Assembly: GCF_051014685.1 (NCBI RefSeq)
Contig: NW_027479025.1
Span: 186,001-250,000 of the forward strand
Reading direction: 5' to 3'
Source of the DNA: Ptiloglossa arizonensis
Lineage: Eukaryota; Arthropoda; Insecta; Hymenoptera; Colletidae
Length of the DNA stretch: 64,000 nt
Each line of letters opens with the position of its first letter. Position 1 is the stretch's first letter. Below, piece after piece: positions 47,980-63,960 of this stretch. Position numbers and translations under genes: made by a program. The notes beneath the pieces were generated by a model, which worked only from the letters and a program-made list of their open reading frames with translations, was not told where the DNA came from and made no database searches.

Positions 47980-49749
47980 GTAACGAAAAAAGTATAAAGA
48001 ATAACGTAAAACGTATGACGCATTACATATTACGTATAACGTATAACGTATAACGTATAACCTATGACGTATAACGTCTAACTTATAACGTATAACGTAT
48101 AGCGTATAACGTATAACGTATAACGTGTAACGTATAACGTATAAAGTATAACGTATAACGTATAACGTACAACGTATAACGTATAACGTATAACGTAAAA
48201 CGTATAACGTATAACGTATAACGTATAACGTATAACGTATAATGTATAACGTATAACGTGTAACGTATAACGTATAACGTATAACGTATAACCTATGACG
48301 TATAACGTATAACGTATAACGTATAACGTATAACGTATAACGTATAACGTACAACGTATAACGTATAACGTATAACGTATAACGTATACCGTATAACGTA
48401 TAACGTATAACGTATTACGTATAACGTATAACGTATAACGTATAAGGTATAACGTGTAACGTATAGCGTATAACGTATAACGTATAACGTATAACGTATA
48501 ACGTAAAACGTATAACGTATAACGTATAACGTATAACGCATAACGTATAACGTATAACGTATAACGTATAACGTATAACGTATAACGTATAACGTTTAAC
48601 GTATAACGTATAACGTATAATGTATAACGTATAACGTATAACCTATAACGTATAACGTATAACCTATAACGTATAACGTATAACGTATAACGTATAACGT
48701 ATAACGTATAACGTATAACGTATGACGTATAACGTATAACGTATAACGTATAACGTATAACGTATAACGTATAACGTATAACCTATAACGTATAACGTAT
48801 AACGTATAACGTATAACGTATAACGTATAACGTATAACGTATAACGTATAACGTATAACGTAAAACGTATAACGTATAACGTATAACGTATAACGTATAA
48901 CGTATAACGTATAACGTATAACGTATAACGTATAACGTATAAGGTATAACGTGTAACGTATAGCGTATAACGTATAACGTTTAACGTATAACGTAAAACG
49001 TATAACGTATAACGTATAACGTATAACGTATAACGTATAACGTATAACGTATAACGTATAACGTATAACGTATAACGTATAACGTATAACGTATAACGTA
49101 TAACGTATAACGTATAAGGTATAACGTGTAACGTATAGCGTATAACGTATAACGTATAACGTATAACGTAAAACGTATAACGTATAACGTATAGCGTATA
49201 ACGTATAACGTATAACGTATAACGTATAACCTATGACGTATAACGTATAACGTATAACGTATAACGTGTAACGTATAACGTATAACGTATAACGTATAAC
49301 GTATAACGTATAACGTAGAACGTATAACGTAGAACGTATAACGTATAACGTATAACGTATAACGTATAACATACAACGTATACCGTATCACGTATAATGT
49401 ATTACGAATAACGTGTTACGTATAACGTATAACGTATAACGTATAACGTATAACATATATCGTATAACGTATAACGTATATTGTATAACGTATAACGAAT
49501 AACGTAAAACGTATTACGTATAACGTATAACTTGTAACGAAAAAAGTATAAAGAATAACGTAAAACGTATGACGCATTACATATTACGTATAACGTATAA
49601 CGTATAACGTATAACCTATGACGTATAACGTCTAACTTATAACGTATAACGTATAGCGTATAACGTATAACGTATAACGTGTAACGTATAACGTATAAAG
49701 TATAACGTATAACGTATAACGTACAACGTATAACGTATAACGTATAACG
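46687..49749. repeat. 1,554-bp tandem higher-order repeat, two copies
   Basis: The block beginning at AATG 46,687 recurs at 48,241, and CATAC near 47,816 recurs at 49,370, with an offset of 1,554 bp (222 units) throughout. Both copies include TGTTACG, ATATTG and CTTGTAACGAAAAAAG. The match stops near 48,195 and 49,749. Confidence 0.85.
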
Positions 49750-52700
49750 TATAACGTATTACGTATAACGTATAACGAATAACGTATTACGTATAACGTA
49801 TAACGTATATCGTATAACGTATAACGTATAACGTATATCGAATAACGTATAACGTAAAACGTATAACGTATAACGTATAACGTATAACCTATGACGTATA
49901 ACGTATAACGTATAACGTATAACGTGTAACGTATAACGTATAACCTATAACGTATAACGTATAACGTATAACGAATAACGTAAAACGTATAACGCATAAC
50001 GTATAACGTATAACGTGTAACGAAGAACGTATAACGAATAACGTGTAACGTATATCGTATAACGTATAACGTATAACGTATAACGTATAAGCTGTAACGT
50101 ATAACGTATAACGTATAACGTATAACGTATAACGTATAACGTATAACGTATAACGTATAACGTATTACGTATGACGTATCACGTATAACGTATAACGTAT
50201 AACGTATAACGTATAACGTATAACGTATAACGTATAACGTATAACGTATAACGTATAACGTATAACGTATGACGTATAACGTATAAAGTATAACGTATAA
50301 CGTAAAACGTATAACGTATAACGTATAACGTATAAGGTATAACGTATAACGTATAACGTATAACGTATAACGTATATCGTAAAACGTATAACGTATAACG
50401 TATAAAGAATTACGTATAACGTATAACGTATAACGAATAACGTAAAACGTATAACGCATAACGTATAACGTATAACGTGTAACGAAGAACGTATAACGAA
50501 TAACGTATAACGTATATCGTATAACGTATAACGTACAACGTATAACGTATATCGTAAAACGTATAACGTATAACGTATAACGTATAACGTAGAACGTATA
50601 ACGTATAACGTATATCGTAAAACGTATAACGTATAAGGAATAACGTATAACGTATAACGTATAACGTATAACGTATAACGAATAACGTATTACGTATAAC
50701 GTATAACGTATAACGTATAACGTATAACGTATAACGTGTAACGTATACCGTATAACGTATAACGTATAACGTATAACGTATAACGTATAACGTATAACGT
50801 ATAACGTATAACGTATAACGTATAACGTATAACGTATAACGTATAACGTATAACGTATAACGTATAACGTATAACGTATAACGTATAACGTATAACGTAT
50901 AACGTATAACGTATAACGTATAACGTATAACGTATAACGTATAACGTATAACGTATAACGTATAACGTAGAACGTATAACGTATAACGTATATCGTAAAA
51001 CGTATAACGTATAAGGTATAACGTATAACGTATAACGTATAACGTATAACGTATAACGTATAACGTATAACGAATAACGTATTACGTATAACGTATAACG
51101 TATAACGTATAACGTATAACGTATAACGTATAACGTATACCGTATAACGTATAACGTATAACGTATAACGTATAACGTATAACGTATAACGTATAACCTA
51201 TGACGTATAACGTATAACGTATAACGTCTAACGTGTAACGTATAACGTATAACCTATAACGTATAACGTATAACGTATAACGAATAACGTATAACGTATA
51301 TCGTAAAACGTATAACGTATAAGGTATAACGTATAACGTATAACGTATAACGTATAACGTATAACGTATAACGTATAACGTATAACGTATAACGTATAAC
51401 GTAGAACGTATAACGTATAACGTATATCGTAAAACGTATAACGTATAAGGTATAACGTATAACGTATAACGTATAACGTATAACGTATAACGTATAACGT
51501 ATAACGTATAACGTATAACGTATAACGTATAACGTAGAACGTATAACGTATAACGTATATCGTAAAACGTATAACGTATAAGGTATAACGTATAACGTAT
51601 AACGTATAACGTATAACGTATAACGTATAACGTATAACGTATAACGTATAACGTAGAACGTATAACGTATAACGTATATCGTAAAACGTATAACGTATAA
51701 GGTATAACGTATAACGTATAACGTATAACGTATAACGTATAACGTATAACGTATAACGTATAACGTATAACGTATAACGTATAACGTAGAACGTATAACG
51801 TATAACGTATATCGTAAAACGTATAACGTATAAGGAATAACGTATAACGTATAACGTATAACGTATAACGTATAACGAATAACGTATTACGTATAACGTA
51901 TAACGTATAACGTATAACGTATAACGTATAACGTGTAACGTATACCGTATAACGTATAACGTATAACGTATAACGTATAACGTATAACGTGTAACGAAGA
52001 ACGTATAACGAATAACGTATAACGTATATCGTATAACGTATAATGCAAAACGTATAACGTATAAGGTATAACGTATAACGTATAACGTATAACGTATAAC
52101 GTATATGGTAAATCGTATAACGTATAACGTATAAAGAATTACGTATAACGTATAACGTATAACGAATAACGTAAAACGTATAACGCATAACGTATAACGT
52201 ATAACGTGTAACGTAGAACGTATAACGAATAACGTATAACGTATATCGTATAACGTATAACGTACAACGTATAACGTATATCGTAAAACGTATAACGTAT
52301 AACCTATAACGTATAACGTATAACGTATAATGTATAACGTATAACGTATAACGTACAACATATATCGTATAACGTATAACGTATATTGTATAACGTATAA
52401 ACAATAACGTAAAACGTATGACGCATTACATATTACGTATAACGTATAACGTATAACGTATAACCTATGACGTATAACGTCTAACTTATAACGTATAACG
52501 TATAGCGTATAACGTATAACGTATAACGTATAACGTATAACGTATAAAGTATAACGTATAACGTATAACGTATAACGTATAACGTATAACGTATAACGTA
52601 TAACGTATAACGTATAACGTATAACGTATAACGTATAACGTATAACGTATAACGTATAACGTATAACGTATACCGTATAACGTATAACCAATGACGTATA

Positions 52701-55700
52701 ACGTATAACGTATAACGTATAACGTATAACGTATAACGTATAACGTATAACGTATAACGTATAACGTATAACGTATAACCTATAACGTATAACGTATAAC
52801 GTATAACGTATAACGAATATCGTAAAACGTATAACGCATGACGTATAACGTATAACGTGTAACGAAGAACGTATAACGAATAACGTATAACGTATATCGT
52901 ATAACGTATAATGCAAAACGTATAACGTATAAGGTATAACGTATAACGTATAACGTATAACGTATAACGTATATCGTAAAACGTATAACGTATAACGTAT
53001 AAAGAATTACGTATAACGTATAACGTATAACGAGTAACGTAAAACGTATAACGCATAACGTATAACGTATAACGTGTAACGAAGAACGTATTACGAATAA
53101 CGTATAACGTATAAAGTATAACGTATAACGTATAACGAATAACGTATAACGTATAACGTATAACGTATAACGTATAACGTATAACGTATAACGTATAACG
53201 TATAACGTATAACGTATAACGTATAACGTATAACGTATAACGTATAACGTATAACGTATAACGTATACCGTATAACGTATAACCAATGACGTATAACGTA
53301 TAACGTATAACGTATAACGTATAACGTATAACGTATAACGTATAACGTATAACGTATAACGTATAACGTATAACGTATAACCTATAACGTATAACGTATA
53401 ACGTATAACGAATAACGTAAAACGTATAACGCATAACGTATAACGTATAACGTGTAACGAAGAACGTATAACGAATAACGTGTAACGTATATCGTATAAC
53501 GTATAACGTATAACGTATAACGTATAAGCTGTAACGTATAACGTATAACGTATAACGTATAACGTATAACGTATAACGTATAACGTATAACGTATAACGT
53601 ATTACGTATGACGTATCACGTATAACGTATAACGTATAACGTATAACGTATAACGTATAACGTATAACGTATAACGTATAACGTATAACGTACAACGTAT
53701 AACGTATAACGTATAACGTATAAAGTATAACGTATAACGTAAAACGTATAACGTATAACGTATAACGAATAACGTAAAACGTATAACGCATAACGTATAT
53801 CGTACACCGTATAACGTATAACGTATAACGTATAACGTACAACGCATAAAGAATAACGTATAACGTATAACCTATGACGTATAACGTATAACGTATAACG
53901 TATAACGTGTATCGTATCACGTATAACGTATATGGTATAACGTATAACGTATAACGTATAACGTATAACGTATAACGCATAAAGAATAACGTATAACGTA
54001 TAACCTATGACGTATAACGTATAACGTATAACGTATAACGTATAACGTATAACGTGTAACGCATAACGTATAACGTATAACGTATCACGAATAACGTAAA
54101 ACGTATAACGAATAACGTAAAATATATAACGCATAACATGTAACGTATTACGTATCACGTATAACGTATAACGTATAACGTATAACGTAAAACGTATAAC
54201 GTATAACGTATAACGTATAACGTATAACGTATAACGTATAACGTATAACGTATAACGTATAACGTATAACTTATAACGTATAACGTATAACGTATAACGT
54301 ATAGCGTATAACGTATAACGTATAACGTATAACGTATAACGTATAACGTATAACGTATAACGTATAACGTATAACGTATAACGTATAACGTATAACGTAT
54401 AACGTATAACGTATAACGTATAACGTATAACGTATAACGTATAACGTATAACGTATAACGTATAACCTATAACGTATAACGTATAACGTATAACGTATAA
54501 CGTATAACGTATAACGTATAACGTATAACGTATAACGTATAACGTATAACGTATAACGTATAACGTATAACGTATAACGTATAACGTATTACGTATAACG
54601 TATAACGTATAACGTATAACGTATAACGTATAACGTATAACGTATAACGTATAACGTATAACGTATAACGTATAAAGTATAACGTATAACGTATAACGTA
54701 TAACGTATAACGTATAACGTATAACGTATAACGTATAACGTATAACGTATAACGTATAACGTAGAACGTATAACGTATAACGTATATCGTAAAACGTATA
54801 ACGTATAAGGTATAACGTATAACGTATAACGTATAACGTATAACGTATAACGTATAACGAATAACGTATTACGTATAACGTATAACGCATAACGTATAAC
54901 GTATAACGTATAACGTATAACGTATACCGTATAACGTATAACGTATAACGTATAACGTATAACGTATAACGTATAACGTTTAACGTATAACGTATAACGT
55001 ATAACGTATAACGTATAACGTATAACGTATAACGTAGAACGTAGAACGTATAACGTATATCGTAAAACGTATAACGTATAAGGTATAACGTATAACGTAT
55101 AACGTATAACGTATAACGTATAACGTATAACGAATAACGTATTACGTATAACGTATAACGTATAACGTATAACGTATAACGTATAACGTATCACGTATAC
55201 CGTATAACGTATAACGTATAACGTATAACGTATAACGTATAACGTATAACCTATGACGTATAACGTATAACGTATAACGTATAACGTGTAACGTATAACG
55301 TATAACCTATAACGTATAACGTATAACGTATAACGTATAACGAATAACGTAAAACGTATAACGCATGACGTATAACGTATAACGTGTAACGAAGAACGTA
55401 TAACTAATAACGTACAACGTATATCGTATAACGTATAATGCAAAACGTATAACGTATAAGGTATAACGTATAACGTATAACGTATAACGTATAACGTATA
55501 TCGTAAAACGTATAACGTATAACGTATAAAGAATTACGTATAACGTATAACGTATAACGAATAACGTAAAACGTATAACGCATAACGTATAATGTATAAC
55601 GTGTAACGAAGAACGTATAACGAATAACGTATAACGTATATCGTATAACGTATAACGTACAACGTATAACGTATATCGTAAAACGTATAACGTATAACCT

Positions 55701-56025
55701 ATAACGTATAACGTATAACGTATAATGTATAACGTATAACGTATAACGTATAACATATATCGTATAACGTATAACGTATATTGTATAACGTATAACGAAT
55801 AACGTAAAACGTATTACGTATTACATATTTCGTATAACGTATAACGTGTATCGTATAACGTATGACGTACAACTTATAACGTATAACGTATAACGTATAA
55901 AGTATAACGTATAACGTATAACGTATAACGTATAACGTATAACGTATAACGTATAACGTATAACGTATAACGTATAACGTATAACGTATAACGTATAACG
56001 TATAACTTATAACGTATAACGTATA
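49749..56025. repeat. Array domain 5, return of domain-1-type variants
   Basis: Heptamer array with GAAGAACG, AAAACG, ATTACGT and AGAACG units. Markers are AAGCT (50,089 and 53,526), TACACCG (53,803), CCAATGACG (near 52,690 and 53,280) and AATGCAAAACG (52,042, 52,910 and 55,437; spacings 868 and 2,527 bp). The TATACCGTATCACG marker of 19-49 kb is not seen after about 49,390. Perfect repeat fills much of 50,760-50,965 and 54,310-54,590. No gene is present. Confidence 0.8.
51295..51850. repeat. Short-period higher-order repeat, 119-133 bp, about five copies
   Basis: The phrase GTAGAACG, then ATATCGTAAAACG, then ATAAGGTATAACG repeats with AGAA at 51,403, 51,536, 51,655 and 51,788 (spacings 133, 119 and 133 bp; 19, 17 and 19 units). 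A left partial copy carries the tail from about 51,300. The copies differ only in the number of perfect heptamers between markers. Single copies of the phrase occur at about 50,591 and 50,969. Confidence 0.85.
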
Positions 56026-56160
56026 ACGTTTAACGTATAACGCATAACGTATAACGTACAACGTGTAACGAAGAACGTATGACGAATAACGTAAAACGAA
56101 TAACGTATTACATATTACGTATAACGTATAACATATATCGTATAACGTATAACGTGTAAC
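56026..56160. repeat. Boundary block GTTTAACG-CGCATAACG-ACATATATCG, copy 1 of 3
   Basis: The series GTTTAACG, CGCATAACG (56,042), TACAACGTGTAACGAAG, AAAACGAATAACG, TTACATATTACG and ACATATATCG stands where domain 6 begins. The same series recurs at 62,131 and 63,839, with offsets of 6,089 bp (870 units minus the one-base deletion at 61,284) and 1,708 bp (244 units). Each copy is followed by GTGTAACG-rich repeat. Confidence 0.82.
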
Positions 56161-56999
56161 GTATAACGTATAACGTATAACGTATAACGTATAACGTATA
56201 ACGTATAACGTATAACGTATAACGTATAACGTGTAACGTATAACGTATAACGTGTGACGTATAACGTATAACGTGTAACGTATAACGTATAACGTATAAC
56301 GTATAACGTATAACGTATAACGTATAACGTATAACGTATAACGAATAACGTATAACGTGTAACGTATAACGAATAACGTATAACGTACAACGTGTAACGT
56401 ATAACGTATAACGTGTGACGTATAACGTGTAACGTATAACGTATGACGTATAACGTATAACGTATAACGTATAACGTGTGACGTATAACGTGTAACGTAT
56501 AACGTATAACGTATAACGTATAACGTATAACGTATAACGTGTGACGTATAACGTGTAACGAATAACGTATGACGTATGACGTGTATCGTGTAAGCTGTGA
56601 CGTATAACGTGTAACGTATTACGTATAACGTATAACGTATAACGTATAACGTATAACGTATAACGTATAACGTATAACGTATAACGTATAACGTTTAACG
56701 TATAACGTATTACGTGTGACGTATAACTTATAACGTGTAACGTATAACGTATAACGTATAACGTGTGACGTATAACGTGTAACGTATAACGTATAACGTA
56801 TAACGTATAACGTATAACGTATAACGTATAACGTATAACGTATAACGTATAACGTGTAACGTATAACGTATAACGTGTGACGTATAACGTGTAACGTATA
56901 ACGTATAACGTATAACGTATAACGTGTATCGTATAACGTATGACGTACAACTTATAACGTATAACGTATAACGTATAAAGTATAACGTATAACGTATAA

Positions 57000-59960
57000 C
57001 GTGTAACGTATAACGTATTACGTGTGACGTATAACGTATAACGTGTAACGTATAACGTATAACGTATAACGTATAACGTATAACGTATAACTTATGACGT
57101 ATAACGTATAACGTATAACGTATAACATATAACGTATAACGTGTAACGTATAAAGTATAACGTGTGACGTATAACGTGTAACGTATAACGTATGACGTAT
57201 AACGTATAACGTATAACGTATAACGTGTGACGTATAACGTGTAACGAATAACGTATGACGTATGACGTGTATCGTGTAAGCTGTGACGTATAACGTGTAA
57301 CGTATTACGTATAACGTATAACGTATAACGTATAACGTATAACGTATAACGTATAACGTATAACGTATAACGTTTAACGTATAACGTATAACGTATAACG
57401 TATAACGTGTAACGTATAACGTATTACGTGTGACGTATAACTTATAACGTGTAACGTATAACGTATAACGTATAACGTGTGACGTATAACGTGTAACGTA
57501 TAACGTATAACGTATAACGTATAACGTATAACGTATAACGTATAACGTATAACGTATAACGTATAACGTGTAACGTATAACGTATAACGTGTGACGTATA
57601 ACGTGTAACGTATAACGTATAACGTATAACGTATAACTTATAACGTGTAACGTACAACGTGTAACGTATAACGTGTAACGTATAACGTATAACGTATAAC
57701 GTATAACGTATAACGTATAACGTATAACGTATAACGTATAACGTATAACGTTTAACGTATAACGTATAACGTATAACGTATAACGTGTAACGTATAACGT
57801 ATTACGTGTGACGTATAACTTATAACGTGTAACGTATAACGTATAACGTATAACGTGTGACGTATAACGTGTAAAGTATAACGTATAACGTATAACGTAT
57901 AACGTATAACGTATAACGTATAACGTATAACGTATAACGTATAACGTATAACGTGTAACGTATAACGTATAACGTGTGACGTATAACGTGTAACGTATAA
58001 CGTATGACGTATAACGTGTATCGTGTAAGCTATGACGTATAACGTATAACGTATAACGTATAACGTTTAACGTATAACGTATAACGTATAACGTATAGCG
58101 TATAAGGTATAACGTATAACGTATAACGTGTAACGTATAACGTATAACGTGTGACGTATAACGTGTAACGTATAACGTATGACGTATAACGTGTATCGTG
58201 TAAGCTATGACGTATAACGTATAACGTATAACGTATAACGTATAACTTATAACGTATAACGTATAACGTATAACGTATAACGTTTAACGTATAACGTATA
58301 ACGTATAACGTATAACGTGTAACGTATAACGTATTACGTGTGACGTATAACTTATAACGTGTAACGTATAACGTATAACGTATAACGTATAACGTATAAC
58401 GTATAACGTATAACGTATAACGTATAACGTATAACGTATAACGTTTAACGTATAACGTATAACGTATAACGTATAACGTGTAACGTATAACGTATTACGT
58501 GTGACGTATAACGTATAACGTGTAACGTATAACGTATAACGTATAACGTATAACGTATAACGTATAACTTATGACGTATAACGTATAACGTATAACGTAT
58601 AACATATAACGTATAACGTGTAACGTATAAAGTATAACGTGTGACGTATAACGTGTAACGTATAACGTATGACGTATAACGTATAACGTATAACGTATAA
58701 CGTGTGACGTATAACGTGTAACGAATAACGTATGACGTATGACGTGTATCGTGTAAGCTGTGACGTATAACGTGTAACGTATTACGTATAACGTATAACG
58801 TATAACGTATAACGTATAACGTATAACGTATAACGTATAACGTATAACGTTTAACGTATAACGTATAACGTATAACGTATAACGTGTAACGTATAACGTA
58901 TTACGTGTGACGTATAACTTATAACGTGTAACGTATAACGTATAACGTATAACGTGTGACGTATAACGTGTAACGTATAACGTATAACGTATAACGTATA
59001 ACGTATAACGTATAACGTATAACGTATAACGTATAACGTATAACGTGTAACGTATAACGTATAACGTGTGACGTATAACGTGTAACGTATAACGTATAAC
59101 GTATAACGTATAACTTATAACGTGTAACGTACAACGTGTAACGTATAACGTGTAACGTATAACGTATAACGTATAACGTATAACGTATAACGTATAACGT
59201 ATAACGTATAACGTATAACGTATAACGTATAACGTATAACGTTTAACGTATAACGTATAACGTATAACGTATAACGTGTAACGTATAACGTATTACGTGT
59301 GACGTATAACTTATAACGTGTAACGTATAACGTATAACGTATAACGTGTGACGTATAACGTGTAAAGTATAACGTATAACGTATAACGTATAACGTATAA
59401 CGTATAACGTATAACGTATAACGTATAACGTATAACGTGTAACGTATAACGTATAACGTGTGACGTATAACGTGTAACGTATAACGTATGACGTATAACG
59501 TGTATCGTGTAAGCTATGACGTATAACGTATAACGTATAACGTATAACGTTTAACGTATAACGTATAACGTATAACGTATAGCGTATAAGGTATAACGTA
59601 TAACGTATAACGTGTAACGTATAACGTATAACGTGTGACGTATAACGTGTAACGTATAACGTATGACGTATAACGTGTATCGTGTAAGCTATGACGTATA
59701 ACGTATAACGTATAACGTATAACGTATAACGTGTAACGTATAACGTATAACGTATAACGTATAACGTGTAACGTATAACGTATAACGTGTGACGTATAAC
59801 GTGTGACGTATAACGTATAACGTGTAACGTATAACGTATAACGTATAACGTATTACGTATAACGTATAACGTATAACGTATTACGTACAACGTATGACGT
59901 ATAACGTATAACGTGTGACGTATAACGTATAACGTGTAACGTATAACGTATAACGTATAA
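57000..59960. repeat. 1.48-kb tandem higher-order repeat in domain 6
   Basis: AAGCT markers 57,278, 58,027 and 58,202 match 58,755, 59,511 and 59,686 at offsets of 1,477-1,484 bp (211-212 units). The flanking GTTTAACG, TTACGTGTGACG and CTTATAACGTG units are in the same order. A third, partial copy carries the 175-bp AAGCT pair at 60,848 and 61,023. Confidence 0.82.
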
Positions 59961-62108
59961 CGTATAACGTATAACGTATAACGTATAACGTATAACTTAT
60001 AACGTGTAACGTATAACGTGTAACGTATAACGTGTAACGTATAACGTATAACGTATAACGTATAACGTATAACGTATAACGTATAACGTATAACGTATAA
60101 CGTATAACGTATAACGTGTAACGTATAACGTATAACGTGTGACGTATAACGTGTAACGTATAACGTATGACGTATAACGTGTATCGTGTAAGCTATGACG
60201 TATAACGTATAACGTATAACGTATAACGTATAACGTTTAACGTATAACGTATAACGTATAACGTATAACGTATAAGGTATAACGTATAACGTATAACGTG
60301 TAACGTATAACGTATAACGTGTGACGTATAACGTGTAACGTATAACGTATAACGTGTGACGTATAACGTATAACGTGTAACGTATAACGTATAACGTATA
60401 ACGTATAACGTATAACGTATAACGTATAACGTATAACGTATAACGTATAACGTATAACGTATTACGTATAACGTATAACGTATAACGTATTACGTACAAC
60501 GTATGACGTATAACGTATAACGTGTGACGTATAACGTATAACGTGTAACGTATGACGTATAACGTATAACGTATAACGTATAACGTATAACGTATAACGT
60601 ATAACGTATAACGTGTAACGTATAACGTATTACGTGTGACGTATAACTTATAACGTGTAACGTATAACGTATAACGTATAACGTGTGACGTATAACGTGT
60701 AAAGTGTAACGTATAACGTATAACGTATAACGTATAACGTATAACGTATAACGTATAACGTATAACGTATAACGTGTAACGTATAACGTATAACGTGTGA
60801 CGTATAACGTGTAACGTATAACGTATGACGTATAACGTGTATCGTGTAAGCTATGACGTATAACGTATAACGTATAACGTATAACGTTTAACGTATAACG
60901 TATAACGTATAACGTATAGCGTATAAGGTATAACGTATAACGTATAACGTGTAACGTATAACGTATAACGTGTGACGTATAACGTGTAACGTATAACGTA
61001 TGACGTATAACGTGTATCGTGTAAGCTATGACGTATAACGTATAACGTATAACGTATAACGTATAACGTGTAACGTATAACGTATAACGTATAACGTATA
61101 ACGTGTAACGTATAACGTATAACGTGTGACGTATAACGTGTGACGTATAACGTATAACGTGTAACGTATAACGTATAACGTATTACGTATAACGTATAAC
61201 GTATAACGTATTACGTACAACGTATGACGTATAACGTATAACGTGTGACGTATAACGTATAACGTGTAACGTATAACGTATAACGTGAACGTATAACGTA
61301 TAACTTATAACGTGTAACGTATAACGTGTAACGTATAACGTGTAACGTATAACGTATAACGTATAACGTATAACGTATAACGTATAACGTATAACGTATA
61401 ACGTATAACGTATAACGTATAACGTATAACGTGTAACGTATAACGTATAACGTGTGACGTATAACGTGTAACGTATAACGTATGACGTATAACGTGTATC
61501 GTGTAAGCTAGGACGTATAACGTATAACGTATAACGTATAACGTTTAACGTATAACGTATAACGTATAACGTATAACGTATAAGGTATAACGTATAACGT
61601 ATAACGTGTAACGTATAACGTATAACGTGTGACGTATAACGTGTAACGTATAACGTATAACGTGTGACGTATAACGTATAACGTGTAACGTATAACGTAT
61701 AACGTATAACGTATAAGGTATAACGTATAACGTATAACGTGTAACGTATAACGTATAACGTGTGACGTATAACGTGTAACGTATAACGTATAACGTGTGA
61801 CGTATAACGTATAACGTGTAACGTATAACGTATAACGTATAACGTATAACGTATAACGTATAACGTATTACGTATAACGTATAACGTATAACGTATTACG
61901 TACAACGTATGACGTATAACGTATAACGTGTGACGTATAACGTATAACGTGTAACGTATGACGTATAACGTATAACGTGTGACGTATAACGTATAACGTG
62001 TAACGTATAACGTATAACGTATAACGTGTAACGTATAACGTATAACGTATAACGTATAACGTATAACGTATAACGTATAACGTATAACGTATAACTTTTA
62101 ACGTATAA

Positions 62109-62250
62109 CGTATAACGTTTAACGTATAACGCATAACGTATAACGTACAACGTGTAACGAAGAACGTATAACGAATAACGTAAAACGAATAACGTATTAC
62201 ATATTACGTATAACGTATAACATATATCGTATAACGTATAACGTGTAACG
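62109..62250. repeat. Boundary block, copy 2 of 3
   Basis: Same ordered variants as 56,026-56,160, with CGCATAACG at 62,131. One visible difference is AAGAACGTATAACG here against AAGAACGTATGACG in the first copy. Confidence 0.82.
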
Positions 62251-63818
62251 TATAACGTATAACGTATAAGGTATAACGTATAACGTATAACGTGTAACGT
62301 ATAACGTATATCGTGTGACGTATAACGTGTAACGTATAACGTATGACGTATAACGTGTATCGTGTAAGCTATGACGTATAACGTATAACGTATAACGTAT
62401 AACGTATAACGTGTAACGTATAACGTATAACGTATAACGTATAACGTATAACGTATAACGTATAACGTATAACGTGTAACGTATAACGTATAACGTATAA
62501 CGTATAACGTGTAACGTATAACGTATAACGTGTGACGTATAACGTGTGACGTTTAACGTATAACGTGTAACGTATAACGTATAACGTATTACGTAGAACG
62601 TATAACGTATAACGTATTACGTACAACGTATGACGTATAACGTATAACGTGTGACGTATAACGTATAACGTATAACGTGTAACGTATAACGTATAACGTA
62701 TAACGTATAACGTATAACGTATAACGTATAACGTATAACTTATAACGTGTAACGTATAACGTGTAACGTATAACGTGTAACGTATAACGTATAACGTATA
62801 ACGTATAACGTATAACGTATAACGTATAACGTATAACGTATAACGTATAACGTATTACGTATAACGTATAACGTATAACGTATTACGTACAACGTATGAC
62901 GTATAACGTATAACGTGTGACGTATAACGTATAACGTGTAACGTATGACGTATAACGATTAACGTATAACGTATAACGTATAACGTATAACGTATAACGT
63001 ATAAGGTATAACGTATAACGTGTAACGTATAACGTGTGACGTATAACGTATAACGTGTAACGTATAACGTATAACGTATAACGTATAACGTATAACGTAT
63101 AACGTATAACGTATAACTTATAACGTATAACGTGTAACGTATAACGTATAACGTATAACGTATAACGTATAACGTGTAACGTATAACGTATAACGTAAGA
63201 CGTATAACGTATAACGTTTAACGTATAACGTATAACGTTTAACGTTTAACGTATAACGTATAACGTATAAGGTATAACGTATAACGTGTAACGTATAACT
63301 TGTGACATATAACGTATAACGTGTAACGTATAACGTATAACGTATAACGTATAACGTATAACGTATAACGTATAACGTATAACGTATAACGTATAACGTA
63401 TAACTTATAACGTATATCGTGTAACGTATAACGTATAACGTGTAACGTATAACGTATAACGTTTAACGTATAACGTATAACGTTTAACGTATAACGTATA
63501 ACGTATAACGTGTGACGTATAACGTGTAACGTATAACGTATGACGTATAACGTGTATCGTGTAAGCTATGACGTATAACGTATAACGTATATCGTATAAC
63601 GTATAACGTGTAACGTATAACGTATAACGTGTAACGTATAACGTATAACGTATTACGTATAACGTATAACGTATAACGTATTACGTACAACGTATGACGT
63701 ATAACGTATAACGTGTGACGTATAACGTATAACGTGTAACGTATAACGTATAACGTATAACGTATAACGTATAACGTATAACGTATAACGTATAACGTAT
63801 AACTTATAACGTATTACG

Positions 63819-63960
63819 TATAACGTTTAACGTATAACGCATAACGTATAACGTACAACGTGTAACGAAGAACGTATAACGAATAACGTAAAACGAATAA
63901 CGTATTACATATTACGTATAACGTATAACATATATCGTATAACGTATAACGTGTAACGTA
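63819..63960. repeat. Boundary block, copy 3 of 3
   Basis: Same ordered variants, with CGCATAACG at 63,839, followed by repeat to the window end. It suggests that another domain-6-like segment begins here and continues outside the window. Confidence 0.8.

Noticed and set aside
56592..63567. GTGTATCGTGTAAGCT as a protein-binding or recombination site
   Set aside because: Regular recurrence is explained by the ~1.34-1.48-kb segmental repeat. Nothing else in the sequence, such as an inverted-repeat arm or adjacent gene, supports a specific site.
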